Shown piece after piece: positions 9,959-17,240 of a stretch of DNA of 25,401 nt. The DNA is from Asparagopsis taxiformis (Eukaryota > Rhodophyta > Florideophyceae > Bonnemaisoniales > Bonnemaisoniaceae): contig JALQPE010002940.1 in assembly GCA_030407315.1 (NCBI GenBank), positions 1 through 25,401 on the forward strand. Reading direction: 5' to 3'. Position numbers and translations under genes: made by a program. How positions within the stretch are numbered: the stretch's first letter is position 1; each line of letters begins with the position of its first letter. The notes below the pieces were generated by a model. It was not told where the DNA came from. It saw nothing but the letters and a program-made list of their open reading frames with translations, and ran no database searches.

Positions 9959-10305
9959 GGTTGTTGAGTTGGAAAGGAAAAGAGATGGTTGACGTTGACG
10001 TATTCGAGTGATGTGGATGGTATGTTTCACGTTAAGTTGAAGAATGGTCGTGAACGCCAATCGCTGGAAATAATAACACAATACAACCGAAATTTTGTTA
10101 GGTACACACCTATCGTGACCGCTGGAATGCAAGACAGGCAATCGAGATGTGAGTGTCCGTTCGAACGGGCCCGAGTCGGGCTCTCGAAACCTGACGAGGT
10201 GGCGTGAAGCAGGCAGTGTCCTTGATGTGTAATGTGTTAAAATTACAGCTGTCAAGCTAGGCGGCTTTTGGGGCGGCTGCGAGCACCCCTTTCTCCGGGG
10301 AACAC
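9959..10305. promoter_or_regulatory. Upstream region of the ParB-like/oxygenase unit
   Basis: This ~350-bp gap between the ParB-like ATG and repeat R3 has no supported gene. It must hold the 5' untranslated region and core promoter of the minus-strand unit. I see no clear TATA box, so the assignment rests on position only. Confidence 0.35.
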
Positions 10306-10513
10306 CCTGATTTGAGTTAAAATTTGGGCTATTCTCAAAAACATGCACATGTGAACATGTTTTTGAGATGGGGGTGTGCCGTACGGCACAATCGACCGCC
10401 CAAATCGTTGATTTTTGCAAGATTTTTTGTGCCCGAAATTTTAGAATTTCTGGGCTGGCCAGCAGTGCATCTGAGATGGACATCCACCGGACGTCCATTT
10501 CAGGTTGGTCGTG
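10306..10513 (+). repeat. Dispersed palindromic repeat R3
   Basis: A full copy with the 12-bp inverted repeat and the 14-bp palindrome at 10376-10389. It lies about 350 bp upstream of the ParB-like gene start. Its ~70-bp tail matches that of R2. Confidence 0.9.
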
Positions 10514-10619
10514 TGCTGCCTACATCCACGCATTGCAGAAACTAAGCAGCGGGTTCACTACTCATACAAAGTGCACGGAATATGAGTAACGTGATGGGTG
10601 AGTAGTGTTTGTCGTGGAG

Positions 10620-10805
10620 GAGTAAGGCAGGACCATGATGAAACAGGGAAACGATGTCACCCTAGCATAACTTAGGCTTGAAGCCTGCAATCGACCCATC
10701 TTTCGGCGCCATTTAGCCTCACAGTTAGTGCTTACAGAAGCCAGTGATGACCCCGCTCGGGGCGGCGGTTCCGGTGCCTGGGGCCGTTGTGGCCAAATTA
10801 GACAC
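10620..10805 (+). repeat. Linker repeat joining R3 to R4
   Basis: A diverged copy of the linker at 5551-5730, sharing TTAGTGCTTACAGAAGCCAG and TGGGGCCGTTGTGGCCAAAT. It contains a short extra segment (ACGATGTCACCCTAGCATAA) absent from the other linkers. Confidence 0.75.
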
Positions 10806-11015
10806 CCTGATTTGAATTAAAATTTGGGCTATTCTCAAAAACATGCACATGTGAACATGTTTTTGAGATGGGGGTGTGCCGTACGGCACAATCGACCGCC
10901 CAAATCGATGTTTTTTTGCAATATTTTTTTGTGCCCGAAATTGTAGAATTTCTGGGCTGGCCAGCAATGCAATCGAGCTGGACATCCACCGGACGTCCAT
11001 TTCAGGTTGGTCGTG
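10806..11015 (+). repeat. Dispersed palindromic repeat R4
   Basis: A full copy with the 14-bp palindrome at 10876-10889 and the inverted GGACATCC/GGACGTCC pair. It is followed by another linker copy and then R5, so R3-R5 form a tandem series. Confidence 0.9.
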
Positions 11016-11194
11016 AGAGAGTGGGGTGGGACCATGATGGAACAAGGACCAAGACCTGTCCCTGGCGTATTGAGCCTGAAATTGACCCTTTGTCAGACGC
11101 CATTTAGCCTTACAGTTAGTGCTTACAGAAGCCAGTGACAACCCCACTCGGGGCGGCGGCCAGTGCCTGGGGCCGTTGTGGCCAAATTAGACAC
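11016..11194 (+). repeat. Linker repeat joining R4 to R5
   Basis: A close copy of the 5551-5730 linker, sharing GGACCATGATGGAACAAGG, TTAGTGCTTACAGAAGCCAG and GGGGCCGTTGTGGCCAAATT. Confidence 0.8.
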
Positions 11195-11360
11195 CCTGAT
11201 TTGAATTAAAATTTGGGCTATTCTCAAAAACATGCACATGTGAACATGTTTTTGAGATGGGGGTGTGCCGTACGGCACAATCGGCCGCCCAAATCAAGGT
11301 TTTTTACAATATTTTGCTGCCCGAAATTCTACAATTTCTGGGCTGGCCAGTAATGCATTA
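11195..11360 (+). repeat. Dispersed palindromic repeat R5 (3' truncated)
   Basis: It has the inverted repeat and the 14-bp palindrome (11265-11278), but stops matching just after CTGGCCAGTAATGCATTA. The final GGACATCC/GGACGTCC pair is lost at the junction with the unique insert at about 11361-12446. Confidence 0.85.
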
Positions 11361-12446
11361 GCTATGTGCTCTAAACCGATTCTAACAAGCAGAAAGAATC
11401 CTCTCCTTCATGACGATGCTCTCGAATTGAGTGCAATGCAACGGACTCCCTCCAGGAGAACGACAAAGCATCGTCTTTTGCAAGACATTTTCGTACGAAA
11501 AATAATCGAAACACATATTTGACTTTAACCTAACAGCTATCGCGAGCACCGTACTCAGCTAAATTTCCTCTGTAATTTCCTTCCTCCAACCAATCAATAG
11601 CCGCTTGGTCACAGGCTTAAAAGCCTTCCACTATTTGTCCTATCCATCGAAGAGGGTTCGATCCAGGCCTTGATGGGTGTGGAACCCGAGAACTTGAAAA
11701 TGGAACATATTGCGACAGAGATGAGATGTCATTCTCTTTCGTTTACTTTTTTCTAACAAGATTCTAAACGTCTACGCAGCGGAACGACCCAATGTCGTCC
11801 GTCCGTTTTCAGCCCGGTGAGATGTTTTTGCCATTAACGAGGTGGAGGCGGCTAGGAGGAAGCCTGCGGTTCAGGTATTCTTTCCATTAACGGAGGTGGA
11901 GGTGGCGGCTTTGGAGGAAGCCTGGAGAACATGTGAGATGTCAGTACCCATGGATCACAAGAAAAACATGTAGAGGTCCAGTTTGGATATTGTTGCCATT
12001 AACGGAGGCGGAGGAGGCGGCTACGGTGGAAGCCTGGAGAGCATGTGAGATGTCAGTACCCATGGATCACATGAAGAACATGTTGAGGTGCGGTTCGGAT
12101 ATTCTTTCCATTAACGGAGGTGGAGGAGGCTATGGTGGAAGCCTGGAGAAGAATAGAGTAGTCCTATACCCATGGATCACAAGAAGACGTTGTTGGGCTC
12201 CTTTTCGAAGCCCATTCGTCTCTTGAATAAATTTAGCACCCAAATCATATACGATTGCCGAGTTGACACCCCGTATGTCTCGTTGGTAGAAATAGCAGGG
12301 GTTCCACCACTCAGCTGGCGGGAAGTAGTTACTGATTATATGAGATATGGCTTAGCTCCCGCCAAAACCGATAGCTCTGGGCTCAGGTTCTCCAAATGTG
12401 GTTATACGAATGTGTTCTGACAATGCTAGAAGACGAATATCTGCAT
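11361..12446. other. Unique insert between repeats R5 and R6
   Basis: About 1.1 kb separates two repeat copies and resembles no other part of the window. Its centre is a degenerate Gly-encoding tandem repeat (11829-12182). Short open frames (11265-11522, 11933-12226, 12172-12420) have no recognisable domain and break the repeat reading frame with stops. It may be a captured host fragment or a nested, decayed insertion. A tRNA-like B-box sequence at 11655-11664 has no supporting cloverleaf. Confidence 0.5.
11829..12182 (+). repeat. Degenerate ~110-bp tandem repeat, Gly-rich when translated
   Basis: The phrase CCATTAACGGAGGTGGAGG-type followed by GGAAGCCTGGAGA recurs at about 11830, 11887, 11995 and 12107. 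GTCAGTACCCATGGATCACA lies between the later copies. One frame of each unit reads INGGGGGYGGSLE, but stops (for example TGA after SLESM) interrupt it, so it is not an open coding repeat now. It could be a relic of a Gly-rich protein gene. Confidence 0.7.
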
Positions 12447-12627
12447 CCTGATTTGAATTAAAATTTGGGCTATTCTCAAAAACATGCACATGTGAACATG
12501 TTTTTGAGATGGGGGTGTGCCGTACGGCACAATCGACCGCCCAAATCGATGTTTTTTTGCAATATTTTTGCTGCCCGAAATTGTAGAATTTCTGGTCTGG
12601 CCAGCAATGCATCTGAGCTGGACATCC
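12447..12627 (+). repeat. Dispersed palindromic repeat R6
   Basis: A copy with the 12-bp inverted repeat and the 14-bp palindrome at 12517-12530. It ends early: after GGACATCC the usual GGACGTCC is replaced by CCATGTCCAGTGGCCGTCC. It lies about 350 bp upstream of the methyltransferase-SET gene, so it could form part of its promoter region. Confidence 0.85.
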
Positions 12628-12977
12628 CCATGTCCAGTGGCCGTCCGGATGTCGCTCACCTGGTAAGCGTGATGCACCTGTGACAACCTATGTGACTGCA
12701 GTCACAGCCGCCATGGCGGCCGTGCAGTACAACCCTCAAAGACAGGGAATCACAATCTTTTTAAAATTTTTGTCTACCACGTATCCGTCACAACTTATTA
12801 CCTACACCGGTTACGGGTTTCAAGACCTTTCCAGTGCTGTGTACCCGTATACTCTGTTCCGTTCGATATCAACCAGTGTTCCTCACGAAAGAGTGCAAAC
12901 GTCACGAGATACGTCGTCAAATTTGACTGTCTCGCCGAGCGGTCGCCATCCTGTACCGAATTTCCACTCATTCCATT
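12628..12977 (+). promoter_or_regulatory. Upstream region of the methyltransferase-SET gene
   Basis: The 350 bp between repeat R6 and the ATG at 12978 has one short open frame (12680-12988) that overlaps the start and has no recognisable content; I take it as untranslated leader and promoter. The last bases before this ATG (CATTCCATTATG) resemble those before the downstream gene (GCTTCATTATG), hinting at shared leader features. Confidence 0.35.
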
Positions 12978-15900
12978 ATGACGAATAAGCGCAGGCGCAA
13001 CAGCAATCCGATCGTTGACGACGCAACCGTGCCAATTCTGCGCGAACCCGCTAGCCCTTGGGAGGATTCTAGTGACATGGGTACACGTCGAAACGTAGGT
13101 CGCGCCGCCCGCGAAACTACTCTCGCTGGCAAAGACTTCCTCCGCCTCTTGCTGGATTTATTCGCCCACTCAAGTTTCGCAGACTTGACGGACAAGCCGG
13201 GAGGTTTCACATACGCGGACCTTGGCGCTTGGGTTGCGCAGGGCACGGAAGAACAATTTGCGGCGCTGCAAGGTCGACTCAGCATGGCCTTCAGCGGTCG
13301 TTCGAAGAATGCTGGAGTCGAGGCGGATGTTGCCGAAATCGTCATGGCAGAGATGAACGTTGAGCGAGCCAAGCAGATTGTTCGTCTGGCATTACCGATT
13401 GCCGAGTTTTCAAGACAGGATGAGCGTATCGGGCAATGGGTTGAGCACTGCATCCTTTCTGGGATCGTGCCGCAGACCTTCCTTATTGGATGTAACATGC
13501 TTCCTTCGCCACTACAGGCGCCGCAGCGCGGGGAACCAAGCGCCTTCGTTCTTGCTCCACCGGAAACGTTCGAGGTATTGATGTATTTCCAAGCGTTGTC
13601 TATCATCCGAAATCACAACAAGAACCTGCCGCGTCGCCGAATAGGAGATGCGGCCGAAGAGGGGAACGAAGCCGCACGCGTCCCAGCCCATCGGAAAAGC
13701 ACTAATCGAGCTTGTTACGTGGTTCAAGTTTTATACCATGCTTGGACCGATGTGGCCTACGCCGCAAAGTTTTCCAGCTTCGAAGAGTTGATGGCGCCGT
13801 ACATCATTTTCGACAGCAGTGAGCATTGGTTTGACGTGCTCGATGAAGGTCTATTCGCACCGATGGAGCAGAAGCTAGATCTCTACCACGACAAAGCTCC
13901 CCTATCTCATCCTGATGGATATGGTGGAAAAGTAGAGACAAGAACCAGTGCGCAGCACAGTGCATTTAGGGACCTTGTGAGGAAGTTCTTCGACCGGTTG
14001 CAGTTTCTTATCGTCAACCCGGACCTGTACACCTGGCCGGAGTCCGACCGCTGGGGGGCGCTGGAAATATACTTGTCAAGCGGAAATCCGGACAAGCTGC
14101 CAGCGTATTTTGACACCCTCGACGAAGACGTTATGGCTGTCCTCCGCCCGGCACCACAAGCCGCGGACGCAGAAAAGGTCCCCAAGCCGGTTGATGACAC
14201 TCCCACTCGTCGCAACACAGGAGGGAGAGGTTTGGTTCCGTCGACAAGACACACAACCAGGCTTCAACTTGGACCTGGGAGGACCAGTCTTACTGCCCAA
14301 GGGCCGTCTCCCCCGTCACCGTCACCCCATGCGACAGAAGAGCAGGAAAGTGAAGGGCAGGCTCTCGCAAAGGACTTTCTTTCGAAAATGAGTCAGTATT
14401 GCCGGGTGTACGACGTCCCTTTCGAAGATTTGGTCAGTGCCGACGAGAGCCGAGAACACGTGCCCATCACGGGCAACGTTCAGCTCATTCTGACTGATCC
14501 GCCCTACAATGTTCGTCGTAAGAGGAACGATTCCAACTCTTCGTACGACAGGCTAACTGCAGAAGATATGCAGGCTAGCATCGAAGTGTTTGACGAGCTG
14601 TTGCGCCCCGGTGGCCACGGCATCGTGTTCTGCTCGGTTTTGCAGTTCTACGAATGGTTCCATTACTTGGAAACGTACAAAGGACCGCAGTCAGAAGGCC
14701 CAACCGATGCTGCTGCCAGTGATGACGGGTCGGATGAAGAAGAGGTTACGTCCATGAATTCGGACTCCGAAGCATCGCAGCACAGTGGCGAAGAAAGTGC
14801 GGATGAGGAGGAGGACGAGGAGGAGGAGGACGTCGTTCGGAATTCAGTTTTCTTCGTTGACGAGGTACCTCTGTTGTTTGTCCGACTACCTGGGCACCTC
14901 TATCAAATGCCGGGGCGGAAGAGGTACCAACGCATGAACATGGCAGAGGTCGCTATCCACTTCTGGAAGCGAGGTGTTCCGTTCAAGACCGGAAGCGAGA
15001 TGGTGGCCTATAGGAACCACGGATACATGGACGGCACGTACCCGGCGTGGTGCAACGTCACCATCAATATGCCCGCCATCGATTCGAATGAGATGGTGTG
15101 GCGAACAAGGAGCACAACCGGTGCTACGGTCAGAGTTCGTGCAGAGCAGAAGAGCGTCGCTCTCATGATGGAGTTGATCAGCCAGCATTCACAGCCTGGT
15201 GATATTGTTGTCGATCCATTCTCTGGCACTTTCGCAACGGGAAAAGCAGCTATGAGCTTGCCTGAGCACCGTGTTTTCGTCGGCAGTGACATGGACAAAT
15301 TGTGTGTGGCACGATCGCTTCCAAAGCTGTGTGCAGTCATGTCACGTGTAATTCTTTCAAACAACACTGACATGAGGGTCACGACAGAAGCGAAACAGAG
15401 TGCTGAGAAGTTCTTGGCGTCCCCCTCTGTCACGATGCGTACGCAGAGGGAACGCAGGATCATCGAACCCCCACCTGGCCTTCCCCTGTACCAGAGGTTC
15501 CCGAAATATATTCGGCAGTACCTCTGGCAGCTGTGCCCAGAGTCGATTGCGTCGCGCGAGCACATGGAAAAACCGGTACATTATTGGCCACCTTCCCTGC
15601 GCCGCTGGTTGCAAACTGAAAACCCTCGCGTGATGCGGGCACACGATTGTGTTGCGAAAAAATTGAGCGTTCGACCATCGCTGATTAAGCATCCAAATGC
15701 AGGAAGAGGGCTCTTCGCTGAACAGACATTTAATGTTGGCGACGAAGTATGTGCATACTACGGAACTGTTGTGTACTCTGATATGAGCAAGGAGTCGATG
15801 AGGTTCGCGTACGGAGAGGGTCACATGGCGATAACGAAGGAAACATTCTTGATGTATGCCATCAAGCTGTATGCAACAGCGGAGGACGACGAAAACATCG

Positions 15901-16175
15901 AGCATCCAATTTGGATTGTTCCGGCTCCGTTCTGTTCGGCGCAGTTCATCAACGACCCGCGGTATTTGCGAGGTGAGGACACTCCGGCGGAAGACACCAG
16001 GCGGATGGCCAACGTCGAGTTTGTCGAGAACTACAGCAGCGGTTCGACGGGGAAGAAGCTCAAGGCGAAGGACCTAGAAAATCCGAAGATCATTGTAGTA
16101 CGTGCAATCCGCGATATCCGTCCGGGGCAGGAGCTCTACGTTCATTATGGGACAGCGTTTAGAGCATGGAATTAG
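12978..16175 (+). CDS. Fusion of beta-class DNA (adenine-N6) methyltransferase and SET domain
   Basis: This is the one long intact gene (1065 codons). Residues 1-~450 are unrecognised, with a basic start (KRRRNSN). The methyltransferase catalytic motif ILTDPPYNVRR has DPPY at residues 507-510. The AdoMet-binding motif VVDPFSGTFATGKAAMSLPE lies after it at ~744-763, the order typical of beta-class enzymes such as CcrM. An acidic Ser/Asp/Glu insert (~575-620) sits in the target-recognition region. A SET domain follows: HPNAGRGLFAEQTF (905-918), AQFINDPRYL with N992, and RPGQELYVHYG with Y1057 near the C-terminus. SET domains methylate protein lysines, classically on histones. DPPY favours N6-adenine, though N4-cytosine cannot be excluded. 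The usual NHS of SET is NDP here. Start ATG follows CATTCCATT. An AATAAA lies 32 bp after the stop. Confidence 0.85.
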   Translation: MTNKRRRNSNPIVDDATVPILREPASPWEDSSDMGTRRNVGRAARETTLAGKDFLRLLLDLFAHSSFADLTDKPGGFTYADLGAWVAQGTEEQFAALQGRLSMAFSGRSKNAGVEADVAEIVMAEMNVERAKQIVRLALPIAEFSRQDERIGQWVEHCILSGIVPQTFLIGCNMLPSPLQAPQRGEPSAFVLAPPETFEVLMYFQALSIIRNHNKNLPRRRIGDAAEEGNEAARVPAHRKSTNRACYVVQVLYHAWTDVAYAAKFSSFEELMAPYIIFDSSEHWFDVLDEGLFAPMEQKLDLYHDKAPLSHPDGYGGKVETRTSAQHSAFRDLVRKFFDRLQFLIVNPDLYTWPESDRWGALEIYLSSGNPDKLPAYFDTLDEDVMAVLRPAPQAADAEKVPKPVDDTPTRRNTGGRGLVPSTRHTTRLQLGPGRTSLTAQGPSPPSPSPHATEEQESEGQALAKDFLSKMSQYCRVYDVPFEDLVSADESREHVPITGNVQLILTDPPYNVRRKRNDSNSSYDRLTAEDMQASIEVFDELLRPGGHGIVFCSVLQFYEWFHYLETYKGPQSEGPTDAAASDDGSDEEEVTSMNSDSEASQHSGEESADEEEDEEEEDVVRNSVFFVDEVPLLFVRLPGHLYQMPGRKRYQRMNMAEVAIHFWKRGVPFKTGSEMVAYRNHGYMDGTYPAWCNVTINMPAIDSNEMVWRTRSTTGATVRVRAEQKSVALMMELISQHSQPGDIVVDPFSGTFATGKAAMSLPEHRVFVGSDMDKLCVARSLPKLCAVMSRVILSNNTDMRVTTEAKQSAEKFLASPSVTMRTQRERRIIEPPPGLPLYQRFPKYIRQYLWQLCPESIASREHMEKPVHYWPPSLRRWLQTENPRVMRAHDCVAKKLSVRPSLIKHPNAGRGLFAEQTFNVGDEVCAYYGTVVYSDMSKESMRFAYGEGHMAITKETFLMYAIKLYATAEDDENIEHPIWIVPAPFCSAQFINDPRYLRGEDTPAEDTRRMANVEFVENYSSGSTGKKLKAKDLENPKIIVVRAIRDIRPGQELYVHYGTAFRAWN

Positions 16176-16206
16176 GGTCACGAAAGACATTTTCATTTCG
16201 ACTACA

Positions 16207-16212
16207 AATAAA
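16207..16212 (+). terminator. AATAAA polyadenylation signal of the methyltransferase-SET gene
   Basis: A canonical AATAAA in the sense strand, 32 bp after the TAG stop at 16175 and before repeat R7. Position and spacing fit a normal 3' end. Confidence 0.6.
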
Positions 16213-16392
16213 GCTACGTTCCAGAGTTGAAGTATATCATATAATGCAGCATGTCCAGCCACCATTACTCCAGGGTGAAACCTATTGAGCAGTACTCGCC
16301 TGTCAAAAACCAATCGTTCACACTCTAGGTGCACTTCGTCCGAGCAGTGAACCTGACTGCTTGGATGCTGTTATGCGTGCAGATGCAAAATA

Positions 16393-16602
16393 CACGACCA
16401 AGTTGAAATGGACGCCCGGTGGATGTCCAGCTCAGTTGCATTGCTGTCCGGCCCAGAAATTCTACAATTCAGGGCAGAAAAAAATATTGCAAAAAACATC
16501 GATTTCAGCGGGTCGATTGTGCCGTACGGCACACCCCCATCTCAAAAACATGTTCACATGTGCATGTTTTTGAGAATAGCCCAATTTTTAATTCAAATCA
16601 GG
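16393..16602 (-). repeat. Dispersed palindromic repeat R7 (inverted)
   Basis: The only copy in reverse orientation, lying between the methyltransferase-SET gene and the downstream coiled-coil gene. It retains the 14-bp palindrome (16519-16532) and the 12-bp inverted repeat. The GGACGTCC site is altered to GGACGCCC. Confidence 0.85.
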
Positions 16603-16835
16603 ACGTCTTCCGGACATAGGGGTGCTCGCGGCCTAGCTCTACAGCTGTAATTGTACCTCATTAAATACTGTTGATGACTGCCTACCGTATACAATCTGGG
16701 CTGTTGGCGTATTATCCGGTACTTGACCTGACCTGAACGTTCATCGCAGACCGTTGTGGTTACCGACACTATACAGCAATCTTTTTTGTATCTCGTGCAA
16801 CTCAATCGTTCCATCGCTTCCGGGAAAGCTTCATT
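16603..16835 (+). promoter_or_regulatory. Upstream region of the basic coiled-coil gene
   Basis: About 230 bp between repeat R7 and the ATG at 16836. No gene is supported. It includes TTAAATACTG and a run of T (CAATCTTTTTTGTATC) near 16780. By position it should contain the promoter. Confidence 0.35.
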
Positions 16836-17240
16836 ATGCCGCCGCGTATTGCGAAGAAAGCTCCAAAGCCTCCGGGCCTCCAGAAAACCCGGTCAGCAGC
16901 TGCTGTATCGAGTGCCCGACAATCCCGTGCGAAGAAGCGGTCTGGGCCTACCGGCAGCATTGAACCGCGGTCCGGTAGTCGCAAGACGGACCGGCGCAGA
17001 ACTGGGGATCCGCAGCGAGAAAGTGAGGAAGGAGGAACGGCGCGGAGAGAGATGGGGGTTGACCGAGGCAAGCGTGCTCGCAGGGACAGTGAACATCATG
17101 ATGATGACATGATAGTGGCTCAAAACATGTTGGAATTGCGGCAGAGTGCTATGGCAAAGGTAGTTCCTCCCGGGTTGGCAGATGCGGAGGTGCTGCAGAC
17201 GGAGTCCCAGCCGGGGGTTCCGAGACACTGGAGGCTGTGA
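16836..17240 (+). CDS. Basic coiled-coil protein, N-terminal part (frame-broken)
   Basis: The ATG at 16836 follows AAGCTTCATT, like the start of the preceding gene. The ~135 residues are disordered and strongly basic, with likely nuclear localisation signals (SRAKKRSG, GKRARR) and an acidic His/Asp patch (SEHHDDDM). The frame ends at a TGA overlapping the GTG that opens the next frame. Coding character shifts frames around CCGGGGGTTCC (17212-17220), a G5 run, after which the other frame reads ETLEAVTPTAPT. A one-base homopolymer indel joining the two parts into one ~760-codon gene is the simplest reading. Confidence 0.65.
   Translation: MPPRIAKKAPKPPGLQKTRSAAAVSSARQSRAKKRSGPTGSIEPRSGSRKTDRRRTGDPQRESEEGGTARREMGVDRGKRARRDSEHHDDDMIVAQNMLELRQSAMAKVVPPGLADAEVLQTESQPGVPRHWRL

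Noticed and set aside
10725..11147. Open frames within the dispersed repeats (also at 5248-5982, 12352-12686 and 16361-16650)
   Set aside because: The same frames recur because the DNA repeat recurs. They contain the hairpin and palindrome and show no sign of protein-level conservation.
11655..11664. GGTTCGATCC, a tRNA B-box match
   Set aside because: Neither strand around it folds into a cloverleaf with a paired T stem and acceptor stem; at most a tRNA-derived relic.
12680..12988. 102-codon open frame before the methyltransferase-SET gene
   Set aside because: It overlaps the gene's start in another frame, has no recognisable content, and fits an untranslated leader.
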